Positions 1-5,354 of a DNA stretch of 5,354 nucleotides are shown piece after piece; positions within the stretch are counted from its first letter, which is position 1; each line of letters opens with the position of its first letter. The notes under the pieces were generated by a model that was given only the letters and a program-made list of their open reading frames with translations, was not told where the DNA came from and did no database searches. A program made the translations under genes and the position numbers. Source of the DNA: Anaerolineales bacterium (GTDB lineage: Bacteria > Chloroflexota > Anaerolineae > Anaerolineales > DRMV01); the NCBI GenBank assembly GCA_027026295.1, contig JALVOR010000156.1, forward strand, positions 1-5,354, in the 5' to 3' direction.

Positions 1-777
1 GCGTTTCCATTCTTCCTTGAGTTGGAGTTGCTGGGGGCTGACGCCGGAATCCAGCAGCAGGAAATCGGACATCAGGCGGTTGAATTTGGCGGCTTCGTCG
101 AGCATGGGAAAATGCCCCGAATTTTCAAAGACAATCTGGTGCATGTTGGCGGGGAAGCGTTCCATCGTGGTGAGTTGAGGCAGGCTGATCAGGGGGTCGT
201 TGTTCCCGTGCACCAGAAGGGCGGGCACTTCGATCTTGAGCATCGATTCCAGCAGGTTCAGGTTTTCCAGGTCGTTCAGTGAGGCGATGATGGCTTGCTG
301 GTCGGCTTTGGGGGCCTCCTTGCGGGCGGCTTCGGTGGAAACCGTCGCTGTGAGCAGCCACGAAGCCAGTTTTTCGGGCGTGTCGGTGCGCAAACGGGGG
401 TGGATGTTGGCTGTTTCGCTGGGCATGCTGATCAGTGCCATGCGGTCCACGGCCAGCGGGTAGGTCAAACTGAAGAACATGCCCACCACCGCACCCAGGC
501 CGTGGCCGATGATGGCGATTTTGCCGATGCCCATTTCGTTCAGGAAGGCCGCCAGCAGGCGTACCTGTGCGTCGATGTTGTAATGGTCGGGCGACTTGTC
601 GCTGTCGCCGAAGCCCCACAAATCCACCGCGTAGGCGCGATATCGCTGCGAGGCGTTTTGCATGGCAGGAACCCAGTAACGCCATGAGCCCACCCACCCG
701 TGCAAAAACAGCACAGGACGGCCTCGCCCCAGGACTTCGTAGTGGACAATTCGGTCTTGAATGATAATCGCGCTCAT
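1..777 (-). CDS. Alpha/beta-hydrolase-fold protein lacking the nucleophile serine (3' end outside window)
   Basis: The frame runs from an ATG at 777-775 to the window edge without a stop, giving 259 residues; the family is usually 260-300 long, so little is missing. Visible landmarks in order are the oxyanion-side motif H26-G27-W28, the D52-L-W-G-F-G-D-S59 stretch typical of the fold, the nucleophile elbow G91-H-G-L-G95, the acid D194 in a G-N-N-D-P context, and the catalytic His H222 in S-G-H-F-P. The elbow should be GxSxG, but codon 93 (501-499) is GGC, Gly, so the Ser-His-Asp triad lacks its nucleophile. The start is supported by GAGG seven nt upstream. There is no signal peptide or membrane segment, so it is probably cytoplasmic. 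It lies 38 nt downstream of the response regulator and is probably co-transcribed with it. The fold is secure. The substrate, and whether it is an enzyme at all, cannot be told; a ligand-binding or pseudo-enzyme role is possible. Confidence 0.88.
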   Translation of the reverse strand, partial: MSAIIIQDRIVHYEVLGRGRPVLFLHGWVGSWRYWVPAMQNASQRYRAYAVDLWGFGDSDKSPDHYNIDAQVRLLAAFLNEMGIGKIAIIGHGLGAVVGMFFSLTYPLAVDRMALISMPSETANIHPRLRTDTPEKLASWLLTATVSTEAARKEAPKADQQAIIASLNDLENLNLLESMLKIEVPALLVHGNNDPLISLPQLTTMERFPANMHQIVFENSGHFPMLDEAAKFNRLMSDFLLLDSGVSPQQLQLKEEWKR

Positions 778-780
778 TGG

Positions 781-797
781 CCTGCCTCACAGGCGGG
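781..797 (-). promoter_or_regulatory. Short hairpin covering the hydrolase ribosome binding site
   Basis: An inverted repeat forms a 7-bp stem (781-787 with 791-797, one G-T wobble) around a 3-nt loop. The minus-strand Shine-Dalgarno GAGG, complementary to 785-788 and 7 nt before the ATG, lies in the loop and one stem arm. No T-run follows the hairpin on either strand, so it does not look like an intrinsic terminator. It could dampen translation of the hydrolase relative to the upstream genes. A 7-bp GC stem can also arise by chance in DNA of this composition. Confidence 0.35.
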
Positions 798-815
798 AAA
801 ACGAACGAGGAAATA

Positions 816-1193
816 TCAGGCTTTGCCGGTTTCCTGCAAAATTTGCTGCACGCGAGAGGTCAACTGGTCGGGTGAAAAGGGTTTGAGGATGTAAGCGATT
901 GCGCCGGCGGCCAGCCCTTCCTGAACCTCGCTCTCTTGTCCCTTGGCAGAGAGGAAAACCACGGGGATGTCTTTGGTGGCATCGTCGGCCTTGAGTTGGC
1001 GGCACGCTTCATAGCCGGTCAGGCGGGGCATGCGCACATCCATCAGCACGATATCGGGCGATTCGCGGCGCACGGCTTCCACGGCTTCGGCGCCGTTTGT
1101 TGTGGGAATGACCTCATGCCCCGCAAATTGCAGGGTAAAGGTAATCAGGTCGCGGATATCGCGTTCGTCTTCTGCTATGACTATTTTCGCCAT
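816..1193 (-). CDS. Single-domain CheY-like response regulator (receiver only)
   Basis: This is a complete 125-residue receiver domain that ends in TGA right after the last helix and has no DNA-binding or enzymatic output domain. The metal-binding acidic pair is E8-D9, the phospho-acceptor is D52 in the L-M-D-V-R-M-P stretch, the switch hydroxyl is S82 in F-L-S-A-K, the switch aromatic is Y101, and the conserved lysine is K104 in L-K-P-F. All residues needed for phosphorylation are present. It starts 3 nt after the kinase stop, with GGAGAGG 8 nt upstream inside the kinase's final codons, which argues for translational coupling. The adjacent kinase is its likely phosphodonor. With no output domain it probably acts by binding a partner or relaying phosphate, as CheY, Spo0F or DivK types do; which of these cannot be told here. 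It shares the kinase's reading frame, so it may derive from the receiver of a hybrid kinase. Confidence 0.95.
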   Translation of the reverse strand: MAKIVIAEDERDIRDLITFTLQFAGHEVIPTTNGAEAVEAVRRESPDIVLMDVRMPRLTGYEACRQLKADDATKDIPVVFLSAKGQESEVQEGLAAGAIAYILKPFSPDQLTSRVQQILQETGKA

Positions 1194-1196
1194 CTC

Positions 1197-4100
1197 TCAT
1201 ACCTCTCCGGGAGTTTTTTCGGTGGTTTCGGTGGAAATCGGCAGGGTGAAGGAGAAGGTGCTGCCTTCGCCCGGCACGCCGCTGCTTTCCAGCCAGATGC
1301 GGCCGCCGTGCATTTCGACCAGGGTTTGCACGATCGAAAGCCCCAGCCCCGTGCCTGCGGAAGCCATGACCATCGGGTTTTCGCCGCGATAGAATCGCTC
1401 GAAAACGCGGGGTTGTTCTTCAGGGGGAATACCGATGCCGGTGTCGGTGACATCGACCTGGACTTCGTTGCCTTCCACGTGGGCGTTTATGGTCACGCGC
1501 CCGCCATTGGGGGTGTAGCGGATGGCGTTTTCCACCAGGTTTTCGATGATCTGGCGCACGCGTTCCCGGTCACCATAGACTGGCGGCAGGTCTTCGGGAA
1601 TGCGGGTTTCGAAGGTAAGGTCGCGGCCTTCCTGCCGGGCGGCGCGGATTCGCTCGGCGACGGTTTCCTGCAGCAAGGCGGCGGTGTCGAGGCTTTGGAG
1701 GGTGAGCGACACCCGCCCCGATTCGATGCGGGAAATGTCCAGCAGGTCGGCGACCAGAATGTTCAGGCGCTCGGTGTTGCTCTTGACGGTTTCCAGGAAG
1801 TGGCGCTGCTGGTCGGTCAGCGCGCCTGCCGCACCCATGAGCAGGATGTCCACGTAGCCTTTGATGGCGGTCATGGGGGTGCGCAGTTCGTGGGAAACCG
1901 TGGCGACGAATTCCGATTTCAGGCGGTCGACCTCGACCTGGTGGGTGATGTCGCGGAACACCGAGACCGTGCCGAGGAAGCCGCGGCGGAAGAACACCGG
2001 CGCGAGGTGGACGGAAATCACCCTGCCGTCTTCCAGTTCGAGTTGCTCCTGATAGGTGGTGCTCTGCCCTATCAGCGTGCCGGTATCTTGCGACCAGGCG
2101 TGGATGGTCTCCGTCCATTGCTGCCCGGCAGCGCCAAACAGGCCGATGAAGTGTTCCAGCGGCTTGCCGATGGCTTGTTCTGCCGAGAGGCGCAGCATTT
2201 GCTCGGCGGAGGGGTTGAAAAGGGTGATCACGCCCTTGTGGTCGGTAACCACCACGCCGTCGGCGATAGCCTCAAGGATGGAGCGGGCGCGGCTGGCTTC
2301 TACTTCTTGCTGGCGGAGCAGTTTGCCCAGGCGCTCGGCCTGTTCCCGAATGAGGCGGAACAGTTCGGCGTTGTTGATGGCGACGGCAACCTGCTTGGCA
2401 GTGGCGCTTGCCAGGTCCAGATGGTGTTCCAGGAAATGGTTGGGTTCGGGGTGGAAGAGCAGCAGCGCACCCAGCACGTCTTGCGCTACCATCAGGGGCA
2501 CGCCAATTACGCTGCGGTGGGTGCTGGGGATGCCGTGGGGCAGTTCCTTCCAGCGCGAATCCTGCCGCACGTCGTGGACCAGCACGGGCTTGTTGTTGCG
2601 AATGACCCAGCCCGCGAGGGAATCGGTGGCGGAAATGTCGGTGGGGCGGCCACCGACAGGGGGTTGCTCGGTGTAGCCGCGCCCGGCGCGGAAGAACAAG
2701 GTCTTTTCGCCGGGGCGTGCCAGCAGAATGCTGCTCTGTTTGGCGGTGATGGCGTCGTTGAGCAGGTCGAGGGTGCGGTTGAGCACCTGGTCGAGGTCGA
2801 GGCTGGCAGAAAGTTCGCCGATGATGCGCAGCAGGGTTTGCGCCCGGTGGTGCTCGCGTTGCAGTTCGGCGGTGCGCTCGGCAACGCGGGCTTCCAGTTC
2901 TTCGGTGAAGCGGCGGGTGGTTTCGTAAAGGCGGGCGTTTTGCAGTGCCACTGCAGCCTGTTTGGCGATGGTTTGGGTCAGTTCGAGTTCTTCGCTGGTC
3001 AACTCGTGTTCGGCGGTTTCGTGAACGAAGAGCAGCCCGAAAAGCGTCTGCCCGGCCAGCATGGGCACGATGGTCACCCGCTGAGCGCCGCGGCTTTGCA
3101 GGAAATCGCTCAGTGGCTTCAGCAAGGGTTCTTCTTGATAACGCTCGCTGCGGAAGACGCCCAGGCTCTCGGCGAGGTGCTGGAAGATGGGGGCGTTGGG
3201 CAACGGCTGGGGCAGCGTGGCGTTGGGGTATGCCGGAAATTCAGCGACCAGGGCGGCATCTTGGGTGCTGGTTTCTTGTGGGGTTTCGTTGGCGCACATC
3301 ACCAGCGATACCCGCAGCCCCAGGGCATCGTGAAGCCGTTCGGCGGTGTAGGTGGTGATGTATTGCGGGTCGAGCGAAGCCGAAAGTTCGGCGGTGACTT
3401 CGTAAACCAGCGCAAGGCGGCGGCTGCGGCGGTCGAGTTCTTCGGCGCGGCGCAGGCTTTCTTCGTAGAGATAGGCGTTGGCGAGGGCGGCAGCCGCCTG
3501 GCTGGCGAAGGTCTCTGCGGTTTCCACCCAATCGCGGCTGAAGAAGTAAGGCTCTGCCTTTTCCAGCGCGATCACGCCCAGAATGTCGTCTTTCAGGCGC
3601 AGGGGAATGCCTAACCAGGAGCGGTTGGGCATGGCTTCGGCGGGCGGGAAGCGGTCGTCGGCGCGAGTATCGGGCACGGCCAGGGCCTGCCGCGAGGCAA
3701 TCATTTCTTCGAAGAGGCGGCTGTCTTCGATGGCCACGGTGACGCCAATCAGTTCGTCGGCGTTAGGGAAGCCGCGGGCGTCGCGTACCATCAGTTTGTT
3801 GCCCTGCCGCAGCCACAGGGTGCCGCCGTCGTAAGGGAGCACCTGGGCAAGTTGTTCCAGCAGCGACGCCTCGATTTCTTCCGAAGAAAGGCTGCGCTCT
3901 ACCAGATCCACCGAAGCGGTTGCCAGGGCGTTCAGTTGGGCAGCGCGCTGTTCTGCCGTGCTCAGCAGGTGGGCGTTTTCCAGCGTGAGGGCAGTCTGTT
4001 GGGCTAACGAGAGTACCAGGCTCTGGTCTTCGTCGGCAAAGGCGGCGGTGGTGTTGAAGTTGTCCAGCACAATGACACCCAGGGGGCGGTCGCCGGCCCG

Positions 4101-5354
4101 AATCGGGACGATCAGTGAGGAAACCGGCATGCGGTCGGCGGTGGCCTGGCGGTAAGCCAGCAAGCCTTCGGTGCTCAGGGGGTAGGCGTCGGCGAAGTCG
4201 AGTTCGGCAATGCGGCGAGGTTTGCCTTCCAGCATCAACTGGGCTGGCAGGCTGTTTTCGGGTAGCACGATGTTCAGCAGTTTGTGCGGGTCGGCGTAGC
4301 CGCCTGCAGCGTGGGGGCGCAAGACCCGCAGCATCGGGTCCCACATGGCGACGAAACCAGCGTGTGCGTGCTGCAGTACGCCGAGGGTGCTTTCCATCAG
4401 CGTGTTGAGGATGTGCGCCGGGTCGAGCACGCCCAACTGGCGGCTGAAGGTAAGCAGCAAGTTGACCTCGCGCAGGCGCCGCGAAGTGCGGGAAAGCAGA
4501 TCCAGGTTTTGCAGCACGATGCCCACTTGCCGCCCGAGCAGTTCGAAGATAATGGTGTCTTGGGCGGTAAAGGAAGGCATCGGGGCGCTGGAGGTCGCCA
4601 GCACGATGTTCTGGGTGCCGCCGTCCTCGATGCCGATGGGGAAGGCGATGAAACTCTGCGTGCTCAGCCGTTGCAGCAATGGCGATTGTGACCATTCTGC
4701 TTCGCGAGTGATGTCGGTAACCACGATGACCTGCTGATGCCGCAGGACCTCGCTCAGGGGGTTGCGCTGGCCAAGGAGCATGTCCAGTTTCAGCGTGGGG
4801 GGGATTTCGCCGAAAGCCTGCCACAGGCGCACGCCGCCTTCTTCTCCGCTGTTTTCGGGCGAGAAAGGTGTGGGTTCGGCAATGACGACGTAGTTGAAGC
4901 CCAGCCGCTCGATGAGTTGCTGCCCCAGCATGGTGAGCACGGCAGAGTGGCTGGGCTGCTTGTTGAGCAGGGCGGTGATTTCCAGCCCCACTTGCAGCCG
5001 CTCTGCCCGCTGGGAAAGGGCATAGTGGTCGAGGGATTGTTGCAGGTCTTTCTTCAGCCAGCGCGGCAGGTCTTTTTGCACCTGGCGGGCAACTTCTTCG
5101 GCTTCTTCCACCCGCTGTTGCAGCGTCTTTTGCTCTTCTTCCAGCCTGGTGGCAGCAATGTGTGCCTGCAGCATCCATCCGGCCTGGGAAGCCACCAGCC
5201 GCAGCGTTTCGAGCACGCTGGTATCGGGGCGGCGGGCGTCGCGAGGGGCGTTGAGATACAGCACGCCCACCGGCTCGCCGCGGGCGGCGCGGAGGGGCGC
5301 AATCACCAGGTCGTTGGGGCGCCAGGCTGTTTGGTCGGCCTGGGCGGGCAGGGG
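1197..5354 (-). CDS. Multi-GAF/PAS sensor histidine kinase (5' end outside window)
   Basis: The frame is open from the window edge to a TGA at 1199-1197, giving 1385 visible residues, numbered here from codon 5354-5352. A GTG at 5306-5304 is an internal Val within a GAF domain, not the start. Approximate layout: end of GAF1 1-66; coiled coil 68-96; GAF2 121-283; GAF3 301-462; GAF4 473-629; GAF5 648-810; helical linker 811-841; GAF6 840-999; PAS 1023-1136; HisKA from about 1143; HATPase_c to about 1373. Key residues are the phospho-acceptor H1155 in S-H-E-L-R-T-P, N-box N1276, G1 box D-T-G-I-G-I at 1304-1309, F box near 1317-1323, and G2 box G-T-G-L-G-L near 1334-1339. All are intact, so autophosphorylation is expected. 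E1156 and T1159 also fit the HisKA phosphatase motif. No membrane segment is visible. The ligands of the GAF domains are unknown; there is only one Cys (C687), so bilin attachment is unlikely for most of them. The probable partner is the receiver gene directly downstream. Confidence 0.96.
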   Translation of the reverse strand, partial: PLPAQADQTAWRPNDLVIAPLRAARGEPVGVLYLNAPRDARRPDTSVLETLRLVASQAGWMLQAHIAATRLEEEQKTLQQRVEEAEEVARQVQKDLPRWLKKDLQQSLDHYALSQRAERLQVGLEITALLNKQPSHSAVLTMLGQQLIERLGFNYVVIAEPTPFSPENSGEEGGVRLWQAFGEIPPTLKLDMLLGQRNPLSEVLRHQQVIVVTDITREAEWSQSPLLQRLSTQSFIAFPIGIEDGGTQNIVLATSSAPMPSFTAQDTIIFELLGRQVGIVLQNLDLLSRTSRRLREVNLLLTFSRQLGVLDPAHILNTLMESTLGVLQHAHAGFVAMWDPMLRVLRPHAAGGYADPHKLLNIVLPENSLPAQLMLEGKPRRIAELDFADAYPLSTEGLLAYRQATADRMPVSSLIVPIRAGDRPLGVIVLDNFNTTAAFADEDQSLVLSLAQQTALTLENAHLLSTAEQRAAQLNALATASVDLVERSLSSEEIEASLLEQLAQVLPYDGGTLWLRQGNKLMVRDARGFPNADELIGVTVAIEDSRLFEEMIASRQALAVPDTRADDRFPPAEAMPNRSWLGIPLRLKDDILGVIALEKAEPYFFSRDWVETAETFASQAAAALANAYLYEESLRRAEELDRRSRRLALVYEVTAELSASLDPQYITTYTAERLHDALGLRVSLVMCANETPQETSTQDAALVAEFPAYPNATLPQPLPNAPIFQHLAESLGVFRSERYQEEPLLKPLSDFLQSRGAQRVTIVPMLAGQTLFGLLFVHETAEHELTSEELELTQTIAKQAAVALQNARLYETTRRFTEELEARVAERTAELQREHHRAQTLLRIIGELSASLDLDQVLNRTLDLLNDAITAKQSSILLARPGEKTLFFRAGRGYTEQPPVGGRPTDISATDSLAGWVIRNNKPVLVHDVRQDSRWKELPHGIPSTHRSVIGVPLMVAQDVLGALLLFHPEPNHFLEHHLDLASATAKQVAVAINNAELFRLIREQAERLGKLLRQQEVEASRARSILEAIADGVVVTDHKGVITLFNPSAEQMLRLSAEQAIGKPLEHFIGLFGAAGQQWTETIHAWSQDTGTLIGQSTTYQEQLELEDGRVISVHLAPVFFRRGFLGTVSVFRDITHQVEVDRLKSEFVATVSHELRTPMTAIKGYVDILLMGAAGALTDQQRHFLETVKSNTERLNILVADLLDISRIESGRVSLTLQSLDTAALLQETVAERIRAARQEGRDLTFETRIPEDLPPVYGDRERVRQIIENLVENAIRYTPNGGRVTINAHVEGNEVQVDVTDTGIGIPPEEQPRVFERFYRGENPMVMASAGTGLGLSIVQTLVEMHGGRIWLESSGVPGEGSTFSFTLPISTETTEKTPGEV
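1202..1208 (-). promoter_or_regulatory. Ribosome binding site of the response regulator
   Basis: On the minus strand this reads GGAGAGG, a near-consensus Shine-Dalgarno, 8 nt before the ATG at 1193-1191. It lies within the last codons of the kinase gene, so ribosomes ending on the kinase TGA (1199-1197) are already at the regulator's start. It supports initiation of the regulator as a separate protein rather than only by readthrough. Confidence 0.8.
1236..1928 (-). other. HisKA dimerisation and HATPase_c catalytic core of the kinase
   Basis: It covers visible residues about 1143-1373. The phospho-acceptor histidine codon is CAC at 1892-1890. The N, G1, F and G2 boxes are all present and correctly ordered, and the domain ends about 12 residues before the stop with the F-S-F-T-L-P strand typical of HATPase_c. 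The short T/E/K-rich tail after it would be the linker if a receiver were fused here. Confidence 0.93.
1947..2288 (-). other. PAS domain of the kinase
   Basis: It covers visible residues about 1023-1136. It begins with the typical I-L-E-A-I-A-D-G-V-V-V-T-D and N-P-S-A-E strands and helix, and ends with V-F-R-D-I-T immediately before the HisKA helix, the usual PAS-to-kinase junction. It is the last sensory unit before the catalytic core. No cofactor-binding residues (heme or flavin) can be assigned from the sequence. Confidence 0.8.
2358..5354 (-). other. Tandem GAF sensor array of the kinase (one partial and five complete GAF domains)
   Basis: Six GAF units follow each other at a spacing of roughly 160-190 residues: about 5354-5157 (partial), 4994-4506, 4454-3969, 3938-3468, 3413-2925 and 2837-2358. 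Repeated hallmarks are a hydrophobic strand near the end of each unit resembling P-L-x-x-x-x-x-x-L-G-V-L, then a helix ending in Q-x-A-x-A-L-x-N-A-x-L. Units 5 and 6 both open with E-L-S-A-S-L-D, which suggests that some units arose by internal duplication. The domain boundaries are estimates from the protein pattern. Confidence 0.8.

Noticed and set aside
125..790. A 221-codon minus-strand frame overlapping the hydrolase
   Set aside because: It is an out-of-frame shadow rich in R, P, H and G with no domain pattern. The neighbouring frame gives a full alpha/beta-hydrolase sequence with all fold motifs and a supported start.
781..797. Intrinsic transcription terminator between the receiver and hydrolase genes
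   Set aside because: There is a short hairpin, but no T-run follows on either strand and the hydrolase start codon comes almost directly after it.
1216..1235. Short direct repeat of TTCGGTGG near the 3' end of the kinase gene
   Set aside because: It encodes the low-complexity T/E-rich tail of the kinase, is only two copies of about 8-9 nt, and has no associated mobile element or array.
936..3614. An 892-codon open frame on the plus strand, antisense to the receiver and kinase
   Set aside because: It shares codon boundaries with the minus-strand genes, so its stops would need TTA, CTA or TCA codons in them, which are rare in GC-rich genes. The in-frame 3-nt junction lets it run through both genes. 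Its product is G/F/Q/H/V-rich, the mirror image of common sense codons, with no recognisable domain. The minus-strand reading gives clear, complete kinase and receiver motifs.
3763..5178. A 471-codon minus-strand frame inside the kinase gene
   Set aside because: It is an R/P/A/H-rich shadow of the kinase in another frame, typical of GC-rich coding DNA, with no recognisable domain.
5304..5306. GTG as the start codon of the kinase
   Set aside because: The frame stays open to the window edge, and the residues on both sides form a continuous GAF strand (D-L-V-I-A-P-L). No Shine-Dalgarno precedes it. It is an internal valine.

Overview
The window is GC-rich bacterial DNA carrying three genes, all on the minus strand and closely packed. 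In transcription order they are a very large multi-GAF sensor histidine kinase (5354 to 1197, its 5' end outside the window), a single-domain CheY-like response regulator (1193 to 816), and an alpha/beta-hydrolase-fold protein (777 to 1, its 3' end outside the window). The gaps are 3 nt and 38 nt and no promoter or intrinsic terminator separates the genes. They are therefore most simply read as one operon whose promoter lies beyond position 5354.

The kinase has a soluble sensory half: the tail of one GAF domain followed by five more, joined by helical or coiled-coil linkers, then one PAS domain. After these comes a complete HisKA/HATPase_c core with intact H, N, G1, F and G2 boxes. No transmembrane segment is visible in the 1385 residues present. 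The regulator has all phosphorylation residues but no output domain, so the signal probably passes by protein-protein contact or onward phosphotransfer. Kinase and regulator lie in the same reading frame, separated by one TGA and one GAG codon, so the pair looks like a hybrid kinase cut at the kinase/receiver boundary.

The third gene has a well-formed hydrolase fold with the acid and histidine in place, but glycine replaces the nucleophile serine (GHGLG instead of GxSxG). Either it is a non-hydrolytic binding protein or it uses unusual chemistry. Its position beside a PAS/GAF sensor recalls, as analogy only, the RsbQ/RsbP pairing of a hydrolase with a PAS sensor.

The very long GAF-rich kinase, the stand-alone receiver and the hydrolase's C-terminal tail after the catalytic His (with a K-E-E-W stretch) resemble genes I associate with Chloroflexota, especially Anaerolineae. 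This assignment is an inference from general resemblance, not from a marker gene. I see no tRNA, rRNA, CRISPR array, insertion sequence or gene-free stretch longer than about 40 nt. The main points of interest are the missing nucleophile, the in-frame kinase/receiver junction and the size of the GAF array.
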